From assembly GCF_000298235.1 (NCBI RefSeq), contig NZ_BAHE01000010.1, positions 1 through 64,000 on the forward strand: DNA of 64,000 nucleotides, read 5' to 3'. The notes below the pieces were generated by a model. That model had not been told where the DNA came from. It was given only the letters and a program-made list of their open reading frames with translations, and searched no databases. The position numbers and the translations under genes were made by a program. Shown in pieces: positions 38,953-47,569 of this stretch. Each line of letters starts with the position of its first letter. The first letter of the stretch is position 1. The stretch comes from Gordonia namibiensis NBRC 108229 (GTDB taxonomy: Bacteria > Actinomycetota > Actinomycetes > Mycobacteriales > Mycobacteriaceae).

Positions 38953-39009
38953 CGCCACCTCCGTTCGGAACGCCGCCGGCAGGCCGCGATTTCCGTAGCG
39001 GAGGTGGCG
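38953..39009. terminator. long hairpin after the DUF305 gene
   Basis: CGCCACCTCCG (38953-38963) pairs with CGGAGGTGGCG (38999-39009), with an inner GGAA/TTCC pairing and a GC-rich loop. It is followed by ATTTCG. It could terminate the DUF305 transcript or be a dispersed palindromic element; it ends about 50 bp before the next gene. Confidence 0.5.
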
Positions 39010-39060
39010 ATTTCGTCGGCGGGTTAGTCTGGCCACGTCGACGAGAGGATCGGGTTGGTC

Positions 39061-42000
39061 ATGGCGGTTCGGGGCGCGGGTCCGGCCGGTGATGCCGGTT
39101 CGAGGCTGCGGATCTCCGTGCTCGGCTCGCTCTCCTGCGAACTCGACTCCGAGCCACTCGATCTGGGCCCGCGTCGGCAGCGCGCGGTCCTGGCGCGGTT
39201 GGTCGCGGGTCGCGGTCGAGTGGTGTCCACCGACCGATTGATCGACGACCTGTGGAACGGCGAGCCCCCGCCCAAGGCCCTGGCCGGACTCCAGGTGCAG
39301 GTGTCCAATCTGCGGCGCGTCATCGAACCGTCTCGTCCGCCCCGGGCACCCGCCACCGTCCTCGTCAGTGAGCAACCCGGGTACGCCTTGCGGTTGCCCG
39401 ACGCCGCGGTGGATGCGTGGGAGTTCGAAGCCACCGTCACCGGGGCCGCCTCCGACTCCCCCGAACGACGACTCGACGAGCTGGATGCCGCATTGCGGCT
39501 GTGGCGCGGAGATCCCTACGGTGGCTTCGCCGGTGACAGCTGGGCACAACCCGAAGTCGCGCGACTACACGACCTCCGTCGATCGGCGATCGAACAGTGG
39601 GCGGCACTGGCCGTCGACCACGGGCGGGCGGCGCAGGTGGCCCAGGTCCTGGCCGCGGAGTGCGACGACCAACCTGCCCGGGAGGAGTTCTTCCGCCTGT
39701 TTGCCCTCGCCCTGTATCGACTGGGCCGGCAGGCAGACGCCCTCGCCGCGCTCCGACGGTTGCGGTCATACCTCGCAGACGAACTCGGAGTGGACCCGGC
39801 ACCCGCGATTCAGCAACTCGAACGCGACATCCTGCAGCAGTCGTCCTCGCTGGACACTCCCGCGGTGCCGCAGACGCCGGCTCCGGCGATGCCGTCGCCC
39901 GGTCCGTCCACGGCTGCGCCGGACGAACGCCGCGAACCGGCCGGACGCGAGGACGAGTTGGTCCTGTTGAGCGGCCACGCCGACACCGCGGCCGCCGACG
40001 GGCTGCGCGTGGTCTGGGTCAGCGCGGAGGCCGGTGGCGGCAAGAGCACTCTCGCACAGACGTTGGTGGGTCGGTTGGAATCCGGCGGCTGGGTCGGGGC
40101 CACCGGCCACTGTCCGGAGGTCGACGGTGCACCGACGGCATGGGCGTGGCGGGAGATGCTGCAACAGTTGGCGGTTCAGCGTGACTCGAACACCTCCGAG
40201 GGCCTCGACACCACGTTCGACATCGCGCGCCGGATGGTCGACGCCTGCGCAGCCCGGTCGACCGCACCGGGAACGATCCTCGTGCTCGACGACGCGCACC
40301 GAGCCGACGGCGCCACGTTGCAGGTGCTTCGGCAGCTCGTGACGTGGATGGCGCGGTCACCGATCCTGGTCCTGGTCACCTACCGTGCCTCCGAGGCCGG
40401 GGTCGACCTGCTCGCGACCACGGCGTCCCTCGCCGCGGTCACCGCTGACCACGTCGACCTCAAAGGCCTGTCGGACAACGGCATACGCGAGCTCGCCCGG
40501 TCGGTAGGACTGGGCGACGTGGATGCGACCCTCCTTGATCTGCTGCGATCCAGAACCGACGGCAACCCTCTGTTCACCCGCGAACTCGCGAAACTGATCG
40601 CCTCCCGTGGGCCGTCCGAGGCCGTCGACGGCATTCCCGACGGCGTCAAAAACGTCCTGCTGCAACGCATTCAGCGCCTGCCCGCGGAAGTGGCCACGGT
40701 GTTGCGTCTCGCCGCCCTCTTCGGGCGCACCGCACCGATCGACGGCGTACTCGCACTGTGGTCCCGGTCGGGCGGCGGTGCCGCGGCCGAGGATGAGGTT
40801 CTCGACGCCGTCGACACCGCTGTTGCGGCCGGCCTGCTGACCGCCGACATCGACAGCGTCCACTTCAATCACGTACTGGTCCGGGACACCGTCTACGACA
40901 GCGTGCCCGCGCTGCGCAAACGCCGGTTGCACTGGCAGATCGTGAAGTTCCTCGAACGGGTCCCGGACGCCGACCCGGACGAGCTGGCCCACCACGCTGC
41001 CCTGGGCGTCGCCACCGACACCCTCGACCACGCCATCGAGCTGGTGACGCGCGCAGCCCGGGCCCGCTTCCGAACCGAGTTCAAGGCCGATTCCGCCGAG
41101 TCGTGGCGGTCTGCCGTACTCCTCCACGAGTCGGCCGGGCATGCGGGCGCCGATGCCAGGGCGGCCGACCGCAGGGCCCTCGTCGATGCGTTGACCCATC
41201 TGGTGACGGCCCTGGCCTTCCGTGGCGACGACACCATCGAGGCCCGGGAACGTCGACGCCAGGCCCTCGATCTGGCGCGCGGCCTGGGCGACGACGATCT
41301 GGTGATGTCCGCGCTGACCTGCTGGCGGGCGCCGGTCATCTGGACCATCCGTCGCCAGCGGGTCGCCGACACCGAGCTGATCGCGGCGATGACGGACGCA
41401 CTTCCCCGGGCCACCGACGTGCAGCGGGTGTACCTGCTGGTGTCCGCGGTCTTCGAGCTGGAGGGCATCGACGACCTGCACGCGATCGGACTGGCCGAGC
41501 AGGCGGTGCAGGCGGCGACGCAGCACGACGACCCCGAAGCGCTATGTGCCGCGTGGAATGCACGCGTGTACACCGCGCTGGGACCCGACGCCTCCGCCGG
41601 TCTCCCCGACTTCACCGACGAGTTCGCACGAGTCGCCCGGGAGTCGGGAATTCTCGCGTATCAGGCTGCCGCGCACTTCTTCTCGTTCCTGGCGCGGGCC
41701 GCGCAGACCGACCTGCCCGGTGCTGCGTCGGAGGTTCAGCAAGGACTCCGGTCCGCTTCGGCAGGTCGAGCCGGTGAGCTCGTCGTCGTGCTCTCCGCCT
41801 TCTCGGCCGTGCTCGAGGCACTCGGCGGTGACATCGACCGGGCCGAAGGCGAGTACCGCGACCTCACCGCTCGACTCGAAGCGGCCGGAGCCGTCAATGC
41901 CGCCGAGATCGGTCTGGTCGGCGAGATGGTGATCGGGTGGTTCCGCGGTTCGCTGGCCCACCTCGTCGAACCGCTCGGGGTGGTCGTCGGCGCCGCACCT

Positions 42001-42375
42001 CAGATGGTCTCGTGGCCGTATGTGGTCGCGCTGCTCGACGCAGGACGCCCGGACGAGGCGCGGCGCGTCGCCGAGACCGCCCCGCCGGTCAGCCGTGACT
42101 TCTACTGGACCGCGATGTCGGTGTTCCACGCGCGGGCACTGGTCCGATTGCAGATGGTCGAGGCTGCTGCCGAACTCTACGACGAACTACGACGCTGGTC
42201 GGGGACGGTCGCCGGATTGAACTCGGGATCCGTCGTGTTCGGCCCGATGGATGTCGTACTCGCTGAGCTCGCCGAGTTGCTGGGCGACCACGCTGCTGCG
42301 GCCGACCACCGTCGAAGCGAGGCGAAGGTCCGGGCCGAGGTCGAGTCGGGTCTCACCGCGCTTGGCCGACGATGA
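39061..42375 (+). CDS. SARP/AfsR-type transcriptional regulator with AAA domain
   Basis: The 1104-residue protein has an OmpR-like DNA-binding domain (about 18-105, GPRRQRAVLARLVAGRGRVV), a bacterial transcriptional activator domain (105-255, ending LADELGVDPAPAIQQLERDIL), an AAA/NTPase region with Walker A SAEAGGGKST (about 320) and Walker B TILVLDDAHRAD, and a long helical, TPR-like C-terminus. Such large regulators control secondary metabolism in Streptomyces, but no biosynthetic cluster is visible here. The ATG at 39061 is used; a TTG at 39055 in the same frame is better spaced from GAGAGGA. It overlaps the hemerythrin gene tail-to-tail by 23 bp. Confidence 0.85.
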   Translation: MAVRGAGPAGDAGSRLRISVLGSLSCELDSEPLDLGPRRQRAVLARLVAGRGRVVSTDRLIDDLWNGEPPPKALAGLQVQVSNLRRVIEPSRPPRAPATVLVSEQPGYALRLPDAAVDAWEFEATVTGAASDSPERRLDELDAALRLWRGDPYGGFAGDSWAQPEVARLHDLRRSAIEQWAALAVDHGRAAQVAQVLAAECDDQPAREEFFRLFALALYRLGRQADALAALRRLRSYLADELGVDPAPAIQQLERDILQQSSSLDTPAVPQTPAPAMPSPGPSTAAPDERREPAGREDELVLLSGHADTAAADGLRVVWVSAEAGGGKSTLAQTLVGRLESGGWVGATGHCPEVDGAPTAWAWREMLQQLAVQRDSNTSEGLDTTFDIARRMVDACAARSTAPGTILVLDDAHRADGATLQVLRQLVTWMARSPILVLVTYRASEAGVDLLATTASLAAVTADHVDLKGLSDNGIRELARSVGLGDVDATLLDLLRSRTDGNPLFTRELAKLIASRGPSEAVDGIPDGVKNVLLQRIQRLPAEVATVLRLAALFGRTAPIDGVLALWSRSGGGAAAEDEVLDAVDTAVAAGLLTADIDSVHFNHVLVRDTVYDSVPALRKRRLHWQIVKFLERVPDADPDELAHHAALGVATDTLDHAIELVTRAARARFRTEFKADSAESWRSAVLLHESAGHAGADARAADRRALVDALTHLVTALAFRGDDTIEARERRRQALDLARGLGDDDLVMSALTCWRAPVIWTIRRQRVADTELIAAMTDALPRATDVQRVYLLVSAVFELEGIDDLHAIGLAEQAVQAATQHDDPEALCAAWNARVYTALGPDASAGLPDFTDEFARVARESGILAYQAAAHFFSFLARAAQTDLPGAASEVQQGLRSASAGRAGELVVVLSAFSAVLEALGGDIDRAEGEYRDLTARLEAAGAVNAAEIGLVGEMVIGWFRGSLAHLVEPLGVVVGAAPQMVSWPYVVALLDAGRPDEARRVAETAPPVSRDFYWTAMSVFHARALVRLQMVEAAAELYDELRRWSGTVAGLNSGSVVFGPMDVVLAELAELLGDHAAAADHRRSEAKVRAEVESGLTALGRR

Positions 42376-43036
42376 TCGCCTCCCGCTTGTCGTAGCTGCG
42401 GATCAGCAGGCCGAGCACGGCACGAATGATCGGTCCGGCTTCCTTTCGCATCTTGGCGAGCTCGCATGCGTCGGCATGCCGGAACATGCGGGGCGCCTCG
42501 AAACTCATCTTCCCGCCGGTGCGCGCCGCCTTTTCCACCCGATCCCAGTCGGTCACGCTCACGTAGCGGTCGACGATCGGGAACACCACCTTCTCCTCGT
42601 CTGCGATGTGCTCGGCGAGCAGCTCGTGGGTCTGCCGGAGGGTCTCGGCCAGGTTCCCGGCCGCCCGGGTGTCGCCGGATCGTGCACGGGCGAACCCGCC
42701 GACATGGGTGCCCAGGACGGCCAGTAACGCTTTGAGTTCGGTGTGATCGTCCTGCAACTCGCGCACGTCGACGGCAGCTCCCGCCGACGCGGTGAGGATC
42801 GGCCACACGATCTCGTCCTCGATGGTGTGGTGATGGTGGATCGAGGCACACAGCTGCGTGAGATAGTCGCCGATGGCTCGCCGGCGGCGGTCGTCGCACG
42901 GTTCACCGGCACCGATGCGGCCCAGGATCTCGGCGAAGCGACGTGTGTCGTCGAGCATGGCGCGGTGGGCGATCTTCATACCGGTGAGGTCCGGTGTCGA
43001 GGTGGCGGTGGACTGACTGGAAGAACGGCTGGTCAC
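42353..43036 (-). CDS. hemerythrin HHE-domain protein
   Basis: The 227-residue all-helical protein has likely di-iron ligands in the order expected for hemerythrin-like proteins: KIAHRAM, IHHHHTIEDEIVWP, LQDDHTELKALL and LLAEHIADEEKVVFP. It may sense or bind oxygen, NO or iron in the cytosol. A C-terminal extension (from about 165) goes beyond the domain. Its 3' end overlaps the SARP gene by 23 bp on the opposite strand. Confidence 0.85.
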   Translation of the reverse strand: MTSRSSSQSTATSTPDLTGMKIAHRAMLDDTRRFAEILGRIGAGEPCDDRRRRAIGDYLTQLCASIHHHHTIEDEIVWPILTASAGAAVDVRELQDDHTELKALLAVLGTHVGGFARARSGDTRAAGNLAETLRQTHELLAEHIADEEKVVFPIVDRYVSVTDWDRVEKAARTGGKMSFEAPRMFRHADACELAKMRKEAGPIIRAVLGLLIRSYDKREAIIVGQAR

Positions 43037-43124
43037 GGGTCTCTCCTGACGGCTGGTGTCTGTTGACTGCCGTCACTGTGCGCCCAGCTGCTTACCCGGG
43101 ACTTGTAGTCGCCTTGTGACGCGC

Positions 43125-43197
43125 GCAAACCCACCACAAATGCGTAAACCCACCACCGTGGAGGCAGTGGGTTTACGCAAAAGTGGTGGGTTTGTGC
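43125..43197. repeat. nested palindrome built from AAACCCACCAC units
   Basis: An outer pair, GCAAACCCACCAC (43125-43137) with GTGGTGGGTTTGTGC (43183-43197), encloses an inner pair, GCGTAAACCCAC (43142-43153) with GTGGGTTTACGC (43167-43178). The unit AAACCCAC thus occurs twice in each orientation, spaced by A-rich joints. It ends 6 bp before the encoded CCA of tRNA-Arg. It has no T-run and could be a small mobile palindromic element or a processing or termination structure. Confidence 0.7.
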
Positions 43198-43202
43198 AGT
43201 TG

Positions 43203-43278
43203 TGGTGCCCCCGGCAGGATTCGAACCTGCGACCTTCTGCTCCGGAGGCAGACGCTCTATCCCCTGAGCTACGGGGGC
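43203..43278 (-). tRNA. tRNA-Arg (anticodon CCG)
   Basis: The minus strand gives a full cloverleaf: acceptor GCCCCCG with CGGGGGC, D-arm GCTCAGGGGATAGAGC, anticodon stem TCTGC/GCAGA around loop CTCCGGA (anticodon CCG, reads CGG), and T-arm CAGGTTCGAATCCTG. The discriminator is A and the CCA end is encoded at 43205-43203. There is no intron. Confidence 0.96.
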
Positions 43279-43333
43279 TCATCGGGCGAACCCAGACTAG
43301 CGCACGCTCACCGGCACATCACAATCGGGCTGC

Positions 43334-46309
43334 TCACGACACGCCGAGCGGACTCTGCACCCGCAGCGTCGACCCGTGTTCGCCGCGGAGGACGTGCAGT
43401 TGAGCCGGAATCCGGGCCCGCAACTCGTCGACGTGGCTGACGACACCGACGACGCGACCGCCGGTGCGGAGGTCGTCGAGGACACCCATCACGAGATCGA
43501 GGGCTTCGGGGTCGAGAGTGCCGAAACCCTCGTCGATGAAGATCGTGTCGAGGACCCGACCGCCCGATTCGGCCGAGACGACATCGGCCAGACCCAGCGC
43601 GAGGGCCAGCGAGGCGAAGAAGGTCTCCCCGCCCGACAGCGTCGTGGTGGCGCGCAGCACGCCGGTGTACTCGTCGCGGACCTCGATACCCAGGCCGCCG
43701 CGCCGACCGCGTACACCGGCGGCGTCGGAGTGGACGAATTCGTAACGCCCCGACGACATCTCGCGAAGACGTCCGGATGCGGCGACGAGCACCTCGTCGA
43801 GCCGGGCGGCGAGCACATACGACCGCAGCGACATGCGTCGCGAGTTCTGTCCGCGCCCGCTCACCAGTTCGGCGAGTCCCTGCAGCTCTTCGTGTCGGGT
43901 CTTCAGCGGCGCGAGTGCGTCGAGAGCCGCCCAGAAGCCGGAGACGTACTCCTCGAGGTCGGTACGGCGTTGCGCGGCCACCGCATTCACGCGGGCGGCA
44001 TCGTCGCGTCGGGCGCGTGCGGCCACCAGATCCGCCGTCAGACCCGCGACGTCGACCTCAGGCGCCTCCAATGCCGCACACACCTCGGGGTCGGCGAGGG
44101 TCTCCTCGGCGCCGGCACGTATGGCCGCCGCCTCCTCGAGGAGCTTCTCCCACTGGCGGATCTGCCCCTGCGACGCGGCGGCCGACCGGACCTCCTCGGC
44201 GCCGGTGAACCCGGCGTCGGCACAGGCTGTCGCGAGGCGCTCGGCGATCTCCGCCTGCCGTCGGCGGGTCCGGTCGAGCTCACGCCGGGCTTCGCGGAGA
44301 TCCCGTGTGCGGCGGCAGAGCTCGGCGAGTTCACGGCGCCGCTCCGCGATCCCGATCCGTCCGCCCGTCGCCTCGTGAACCTCGGCGTCGAGGGCGCTCA
44401 GATTCTCACGCAGGGCGGTGAGTCGTTCGCTTCGTCCGGCCTGCGCGGTGTCGTGATCGGCCAGAGTCCGACGCCGGTCGGCGATCTCGGCGTCGATGCG
44501 GTCGACCGCGTCCTGCAGCGACGGTGTACGGGCGGCCGCCCGTTCGGCTGCCGCGAGGTCGGCGACCAGGCGGTCGTGATCGGCCTGGGTGGCGGCGCGG
44601 TCGGCACCGGCGATGACGGCGTCGAGATTGGCCCGGCGCTCCTGCAGTGCGGCGACCGCGGACTGGGCGATGGCCTTGATCGCGCTCGCACGTTCTTCGG
44701 CGGCCGCGGCCTCCTTCTCTTCGGCCTCACCCACCGAGGTGCCGGCGTCGCCGGTCGCCGGCGCGGGATGACCGACCGAGCCGCAGACCACGCACGGTTC
44801 CCCGTCGACGAGGGCACCGGCGAGTTCGACGGCCATGCCGGTGAGGCGCCGTTCGCGGAGATCGAGCTGGTGTTCCCGTGCGGCGGAGTGCTTTTCCCGC
44901 GCGTCGAGTAGGTCCTGTTCGGCGTCGGCCAGCTGCGCGAGTACCTGGTCGCGATCGGTGAAGGCCTGGAGGACGCGGCGGGCGTGGTCCCGTTCGGCAC
45001 GCAGCTTGGGTGCCTGGACACGCAGTTCGTCGGCCGCCCGGAGTGCGGCGACCGCCTCGTCGCGGCGAGCAGGTGCCGCCTCGAGCCACGTCCGCATGTC
45101 CGTGGCCTGTTGTTCCGCAGCGGCGATCGTCTTCTCCAGCCGATCGAGATCGGCGACGAGCCGGGGTCTCTCGGCGACACGCTTCGCCAGTGGCTCCCAG
45201 CGGCCCGATTCCTCGGTCCATCTGTCGACGGCCGCGACGAGAGCGGCATCGTCGCAGTCGGATTCACACAGGGTCGCGCCCTCGGCGAGTTCGGTGAGGG
45301 CCACCCGCGCACGATCGGCGGCGTCGGATGCCGCGGTCACGTCGGCGTCCACGCGCTCGTGATCATCGGCGAGCGGCACGATGGGTGCCGCCCGCAGGGC
45401 TAGCCGGCGGAACTGCTCGGCCGCCGTCAGCGTCGCCTCGCCTTCGACGAGCCGGGCGAGCCGTTCGCGAGCCTGCAGTCCGCGGCGACGCTGATCGTCG
45501 ACGCGCCGGCCGTGTTCGTACGCGGCTTCGGCCTGTTCGACGGCGGCCTGCGCGGCGGTTGATTCCGCCAGCGCGGACTCGGCGGCCTGCCGGGCGGAGT
45601 CGAGACACCCCTGGGCCCAGTCGAAATCGGGTTCGGCCGGCGCCTGGGTGCCGCTGATCGCGACGATCTGCCCGGCGATGCGGTCGAGGGTGCCGGTCTG
45701 CTCGGCCAGCTTGGATGCGCTCTCGCGGGCGCGATCGCGGAGCCAGTCCTCGAGGTCGCCGAAACGCTCGGTGTCGAAGAGGCGTTCCAGCAGCTCCTCC
45801 CGCTCGTCGGAGTGCGCGCGGAGGAACCGGGCGAAATCGCCCTGCGGCAACAGGACCACCTGGAAGAACTGCTCGGCGCTCATACCGAGCAGGCGGACGA
45901 CCGCCTCGCCGATCTCGGGGATACGGGTGAGGTCCGGCCCCGAACCGTCCACCCAGACCAACGACGCACACGCGTTGATCTTCCGCTTGCCGTCGCCGCG
46001 CTTTTTGGGGCGCTCGTGTTCGGGAGATCGCGTGATGCGCAACCGCCGGGAACCGATGGTGGCCTCGAGTTCGACCTCCGGAACCGTCTCGGGTGCAGCA
46101 TGATCCGAGTGGAGTCGGCGGTTGGTGTCGCGGGCGCCGGGGACCCGGCCGAACAACGCGAACGCCACCGCGTCGAGCACGGTGGTCTTGCCGGCACCGG
46201 TCTGGCCGTGCAGGAGGAACAGGCCGTCGGCGCCCAGCTCGTCGAAGTCGACGGTGACCTCGTCGGCGAACGGGCCGAACGCCCGAATCCGGATGTGGTG
46301 CAGTCTCAT
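43334..46309 (-). CDS. sbcC: SbcC-type SMC-like exonuclease ATPase
   Basis: The 991-residue protein is the ATPase partner of SbcD in a double-strand-break-processing nuclease that opens hairpins and palindromes. It has Walker A HGQTGAGKTT near the N-terminus and two long coiled-coil arms rich in Ala, Glu and Arg. A zinc hook CVVC lies in the middle (GEPCVVCGSVGHP). The ABC signature TLSGGETFFASLALALGL and Walker B TIFIDEGFGTLD are near the C-terminus. It lies 13 bp downstream of sbcD. Confidence 0.93.
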   Translation of the reverse strand: MRLHHIRIRAFGPFADEVTVDFDELGADGLFLLHGQTGAGKTTVLDAVAFALFGRVPGARDTNRRLHSDHAAPETVPEVELEATIGSRRLRITRSPEHERPKKRGDGKRKINACASLVWVDGSGPDLTRIPEIGEAVVRLLGMSAEQFFQVVLLPQGDFARFLRAHSDEREELLERLFDTERFGDLEDWLRDRARESASKLAEQTGTLDRIAGQIVAISGTQAPAEPDFDWAQGCLDSARQAAESALAESTAAQAAVEQAEAAYEHGRRVDDQRRRGLQARERLARLVEGEATLTAAEQFRRLALRAAPIVPLADDHERVDADVTAASDAADRARVALTELAEGATLCESDCDDAALVAAVDRWTEESGRWEPLAKRVAERPRLVADLDRLEKTIAAAEQQATDMRTWLEAAPARRDEAVAALRAADELRVQAPKLRAERDHARRVLQAFTDRDQVLAQLADAEQDLLDAREKHSAAREHQLDLRERRLTGMAVELAGALVDGEPCVVCGSVGHPAPATGDAGTSVGEAEEKEAAAAEERASAIKAIAQSAVAALQERRANLDAVIAGADRAATQADHDRLVADLAAAERAAARTPSLQDAVDRIDAEIADRRRTLADHDTAQAGRSERLTALRENLSALDAEVHEATGGRIGIAERRRELAELCRRTRDLREARRELDRTRRRQAEIAERLATACADAGFTGAEEVRSAAASQGQIRQWEKLLEEAAAIRAGAEETLADPEVCAALEAPEVDVAGLTADLVAARARRDDAARVNAVAAQRRTDLEEYVSGFWAALDALAPLKTRHEELQGLAELVSGRGQNSRRMSLRSYVLAARLDEVLVAASGRLREMSSGRYEFVHSDAAGVRGRRGGLGIEVRDEYTGVLRATTTLSGGETFFASLALALGLADVVSAESGGRVLDTIFIDEGFGTLDPEALDLVMGVLDDLRTGGRVVGVVSHVDELRARIPAQLHVLRGEHGSTLRVQSPLGVS

Positions 46310-46322
46310 ACGGCGTCAGTGC

Positions 46323-47522
46323 TCACGCGGTCTCGGCGACGAACGCGTCGAGGGCGAACAGAGCGAGCTCTCCGTCGGCACCGGCGTCGGCCTCGGGTTC
46401 GCCGACGACGGCGCGCAGTGCGCGTTCGATCAGCACCCGCTCCCCCTTGGTCGGGGTGTCGCGGACGTCCTCGATGAAGGAGTTGATGATCTCGGCGTCG
46501 CTGCGGCCGCGGACCCGCGAGCGGTAATCGACCCCCGGACCGGTGTGCGGGCGGTCCCATTGCACGTGGACCGCGTGCGGGAACCGCTCCCGAAGGCGAC
46601 GCATGGCGTCGAGCGGGCGCACCGCGTCGGTCAAGGTCACCTCGACGTAGTGGTCCTCGGCATCGGCGAAGCTCCCGGAGGTCAGCAACTCGTCGAGAGT
46701 CCCGCGCAGAGAACTCAATTCGCGGACGACCGGCAGTTCGTGCCTGCGGATCCCGCCGACCCCGTCGGCGTCGAGGTCGACGACCCACACTGCCTTGCGA
46801 TGTGTGCGTTCGCCGAAGGAGTACGGGAGCAGCGAACCGCTGTAGCGGACGGTGTCGGTGACGCACTGCGGGGAGTGCAGATGTCCGAGGGCGACGTAGT
46901 CGGCTCCGGAGAAGGTCTCGGCGGGCACGGTTTCCACTCCCCCGACGCTGATCGACCGCTCGGAACCGGACGCGGCGGCACCGCTGACGAAGGCGTGGGC
47001 GACGACGACGGATCGGGACTGCCGGGTCGCGAGGTCGGTACGGATGCGCGTCATGGCGGCGTCGAGAACCGCGGTGTGGCCGCACACCTCCTCGACCCCG
47101 AGATGGCGCCGGGCGGTGTCGGGTTCGAGGTACGGGATGCCGTACACCGCGACCTCGCCGTGCTCGTCGGTCAGGACGACGGGTTCGGCAATCGCCTCGA
47201 TCGAGGTCCGCAGGTACAGTCCGCCGGCCGCCGCGAACGCCGACCCTGCGCCGAGGCGGGTGGGCGAGTCGTGGTTGCCCGAGGTGACGATGATGCGCGC
47301 ACCGGCAGCGGCGATCTCGGCGAGGCCCTCGTCGTATACGCGCACCGCGTCGGCCGACGGCACCGACCGGTCGTAGACGTCACCGGCGACGATCACGGCG
47401 TCGGCCGATTCGGCGGCGACCAGCTCGGCGAGATGGGTCAGCGCGCGACGCTGGTCGGCGAGCAGGTCGACACCGTGGAACGTCCGGCCCAGGTGCCAGT
47501 CGGAGGTGTGCACGATCCGCAT
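46323..47522 (-). CDS. sbcD: SbcD nuclease subunit
   Basis: The 399-residue metallophosphoesterase is of the Mre11 family. The metal-binding motifs are in order: SDWHLGRTFHG, VIVAGDVYDR, VTSGNHDSPTRL and later LGHLHSPQ. It forms the SbcCD complex with the next gene product. It is the first gene of the pair, and its stop is 13 bp before the sbcC ATG. It is separated by 47 bp from the efflux gene upstream. Confidence 0.93.
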   Translation of the reverse strand: MRIVHTSDWHLGRTFHGVDLLADQRRALTHLAELVAAESADAVIVAGDVYDRSVPSADAVRVYDEGLAEIAAAGARIIVTSGNHDSPTRLGAGSAFAAAGGLYLRTSIEAIAEPVVLTDEHGEVAVYGIPYLEPDTARRHLGVEEVCGHTAVLDAAMTRIRTDLATRQSRSVVVAHAFVSGAAASGSERSISVGGVETVPAETFSGADYVALGHLHSPQCVTDTVRYSGSLLPYSFGERTHRKAVWVVDLDADGVGGIRRHELPVVRELSSLRGTLDELLTSGSFADAEDHYVEVTLTDAVRPLDAMRRLRERFPHAVHVQWDRPHTGPGVDYRSRVRGRSDAEIINSFIEDVRDTPTKGERVLIERALRAVVGEPEADAGADGELALFALDAFVAETA

Positions 47523-47569
47523 GGTGACAAACCATACGGTCGGTGCCCGACAGATCGTGGGACGCGCGC

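Noticed and set aside
39055..39060. TTG as the SARP gene start
   Set aside because: Its spacing from GAGAGGA is better, but ATG two codons later is the commoner start; the difference is two residues and cannot be settled here.
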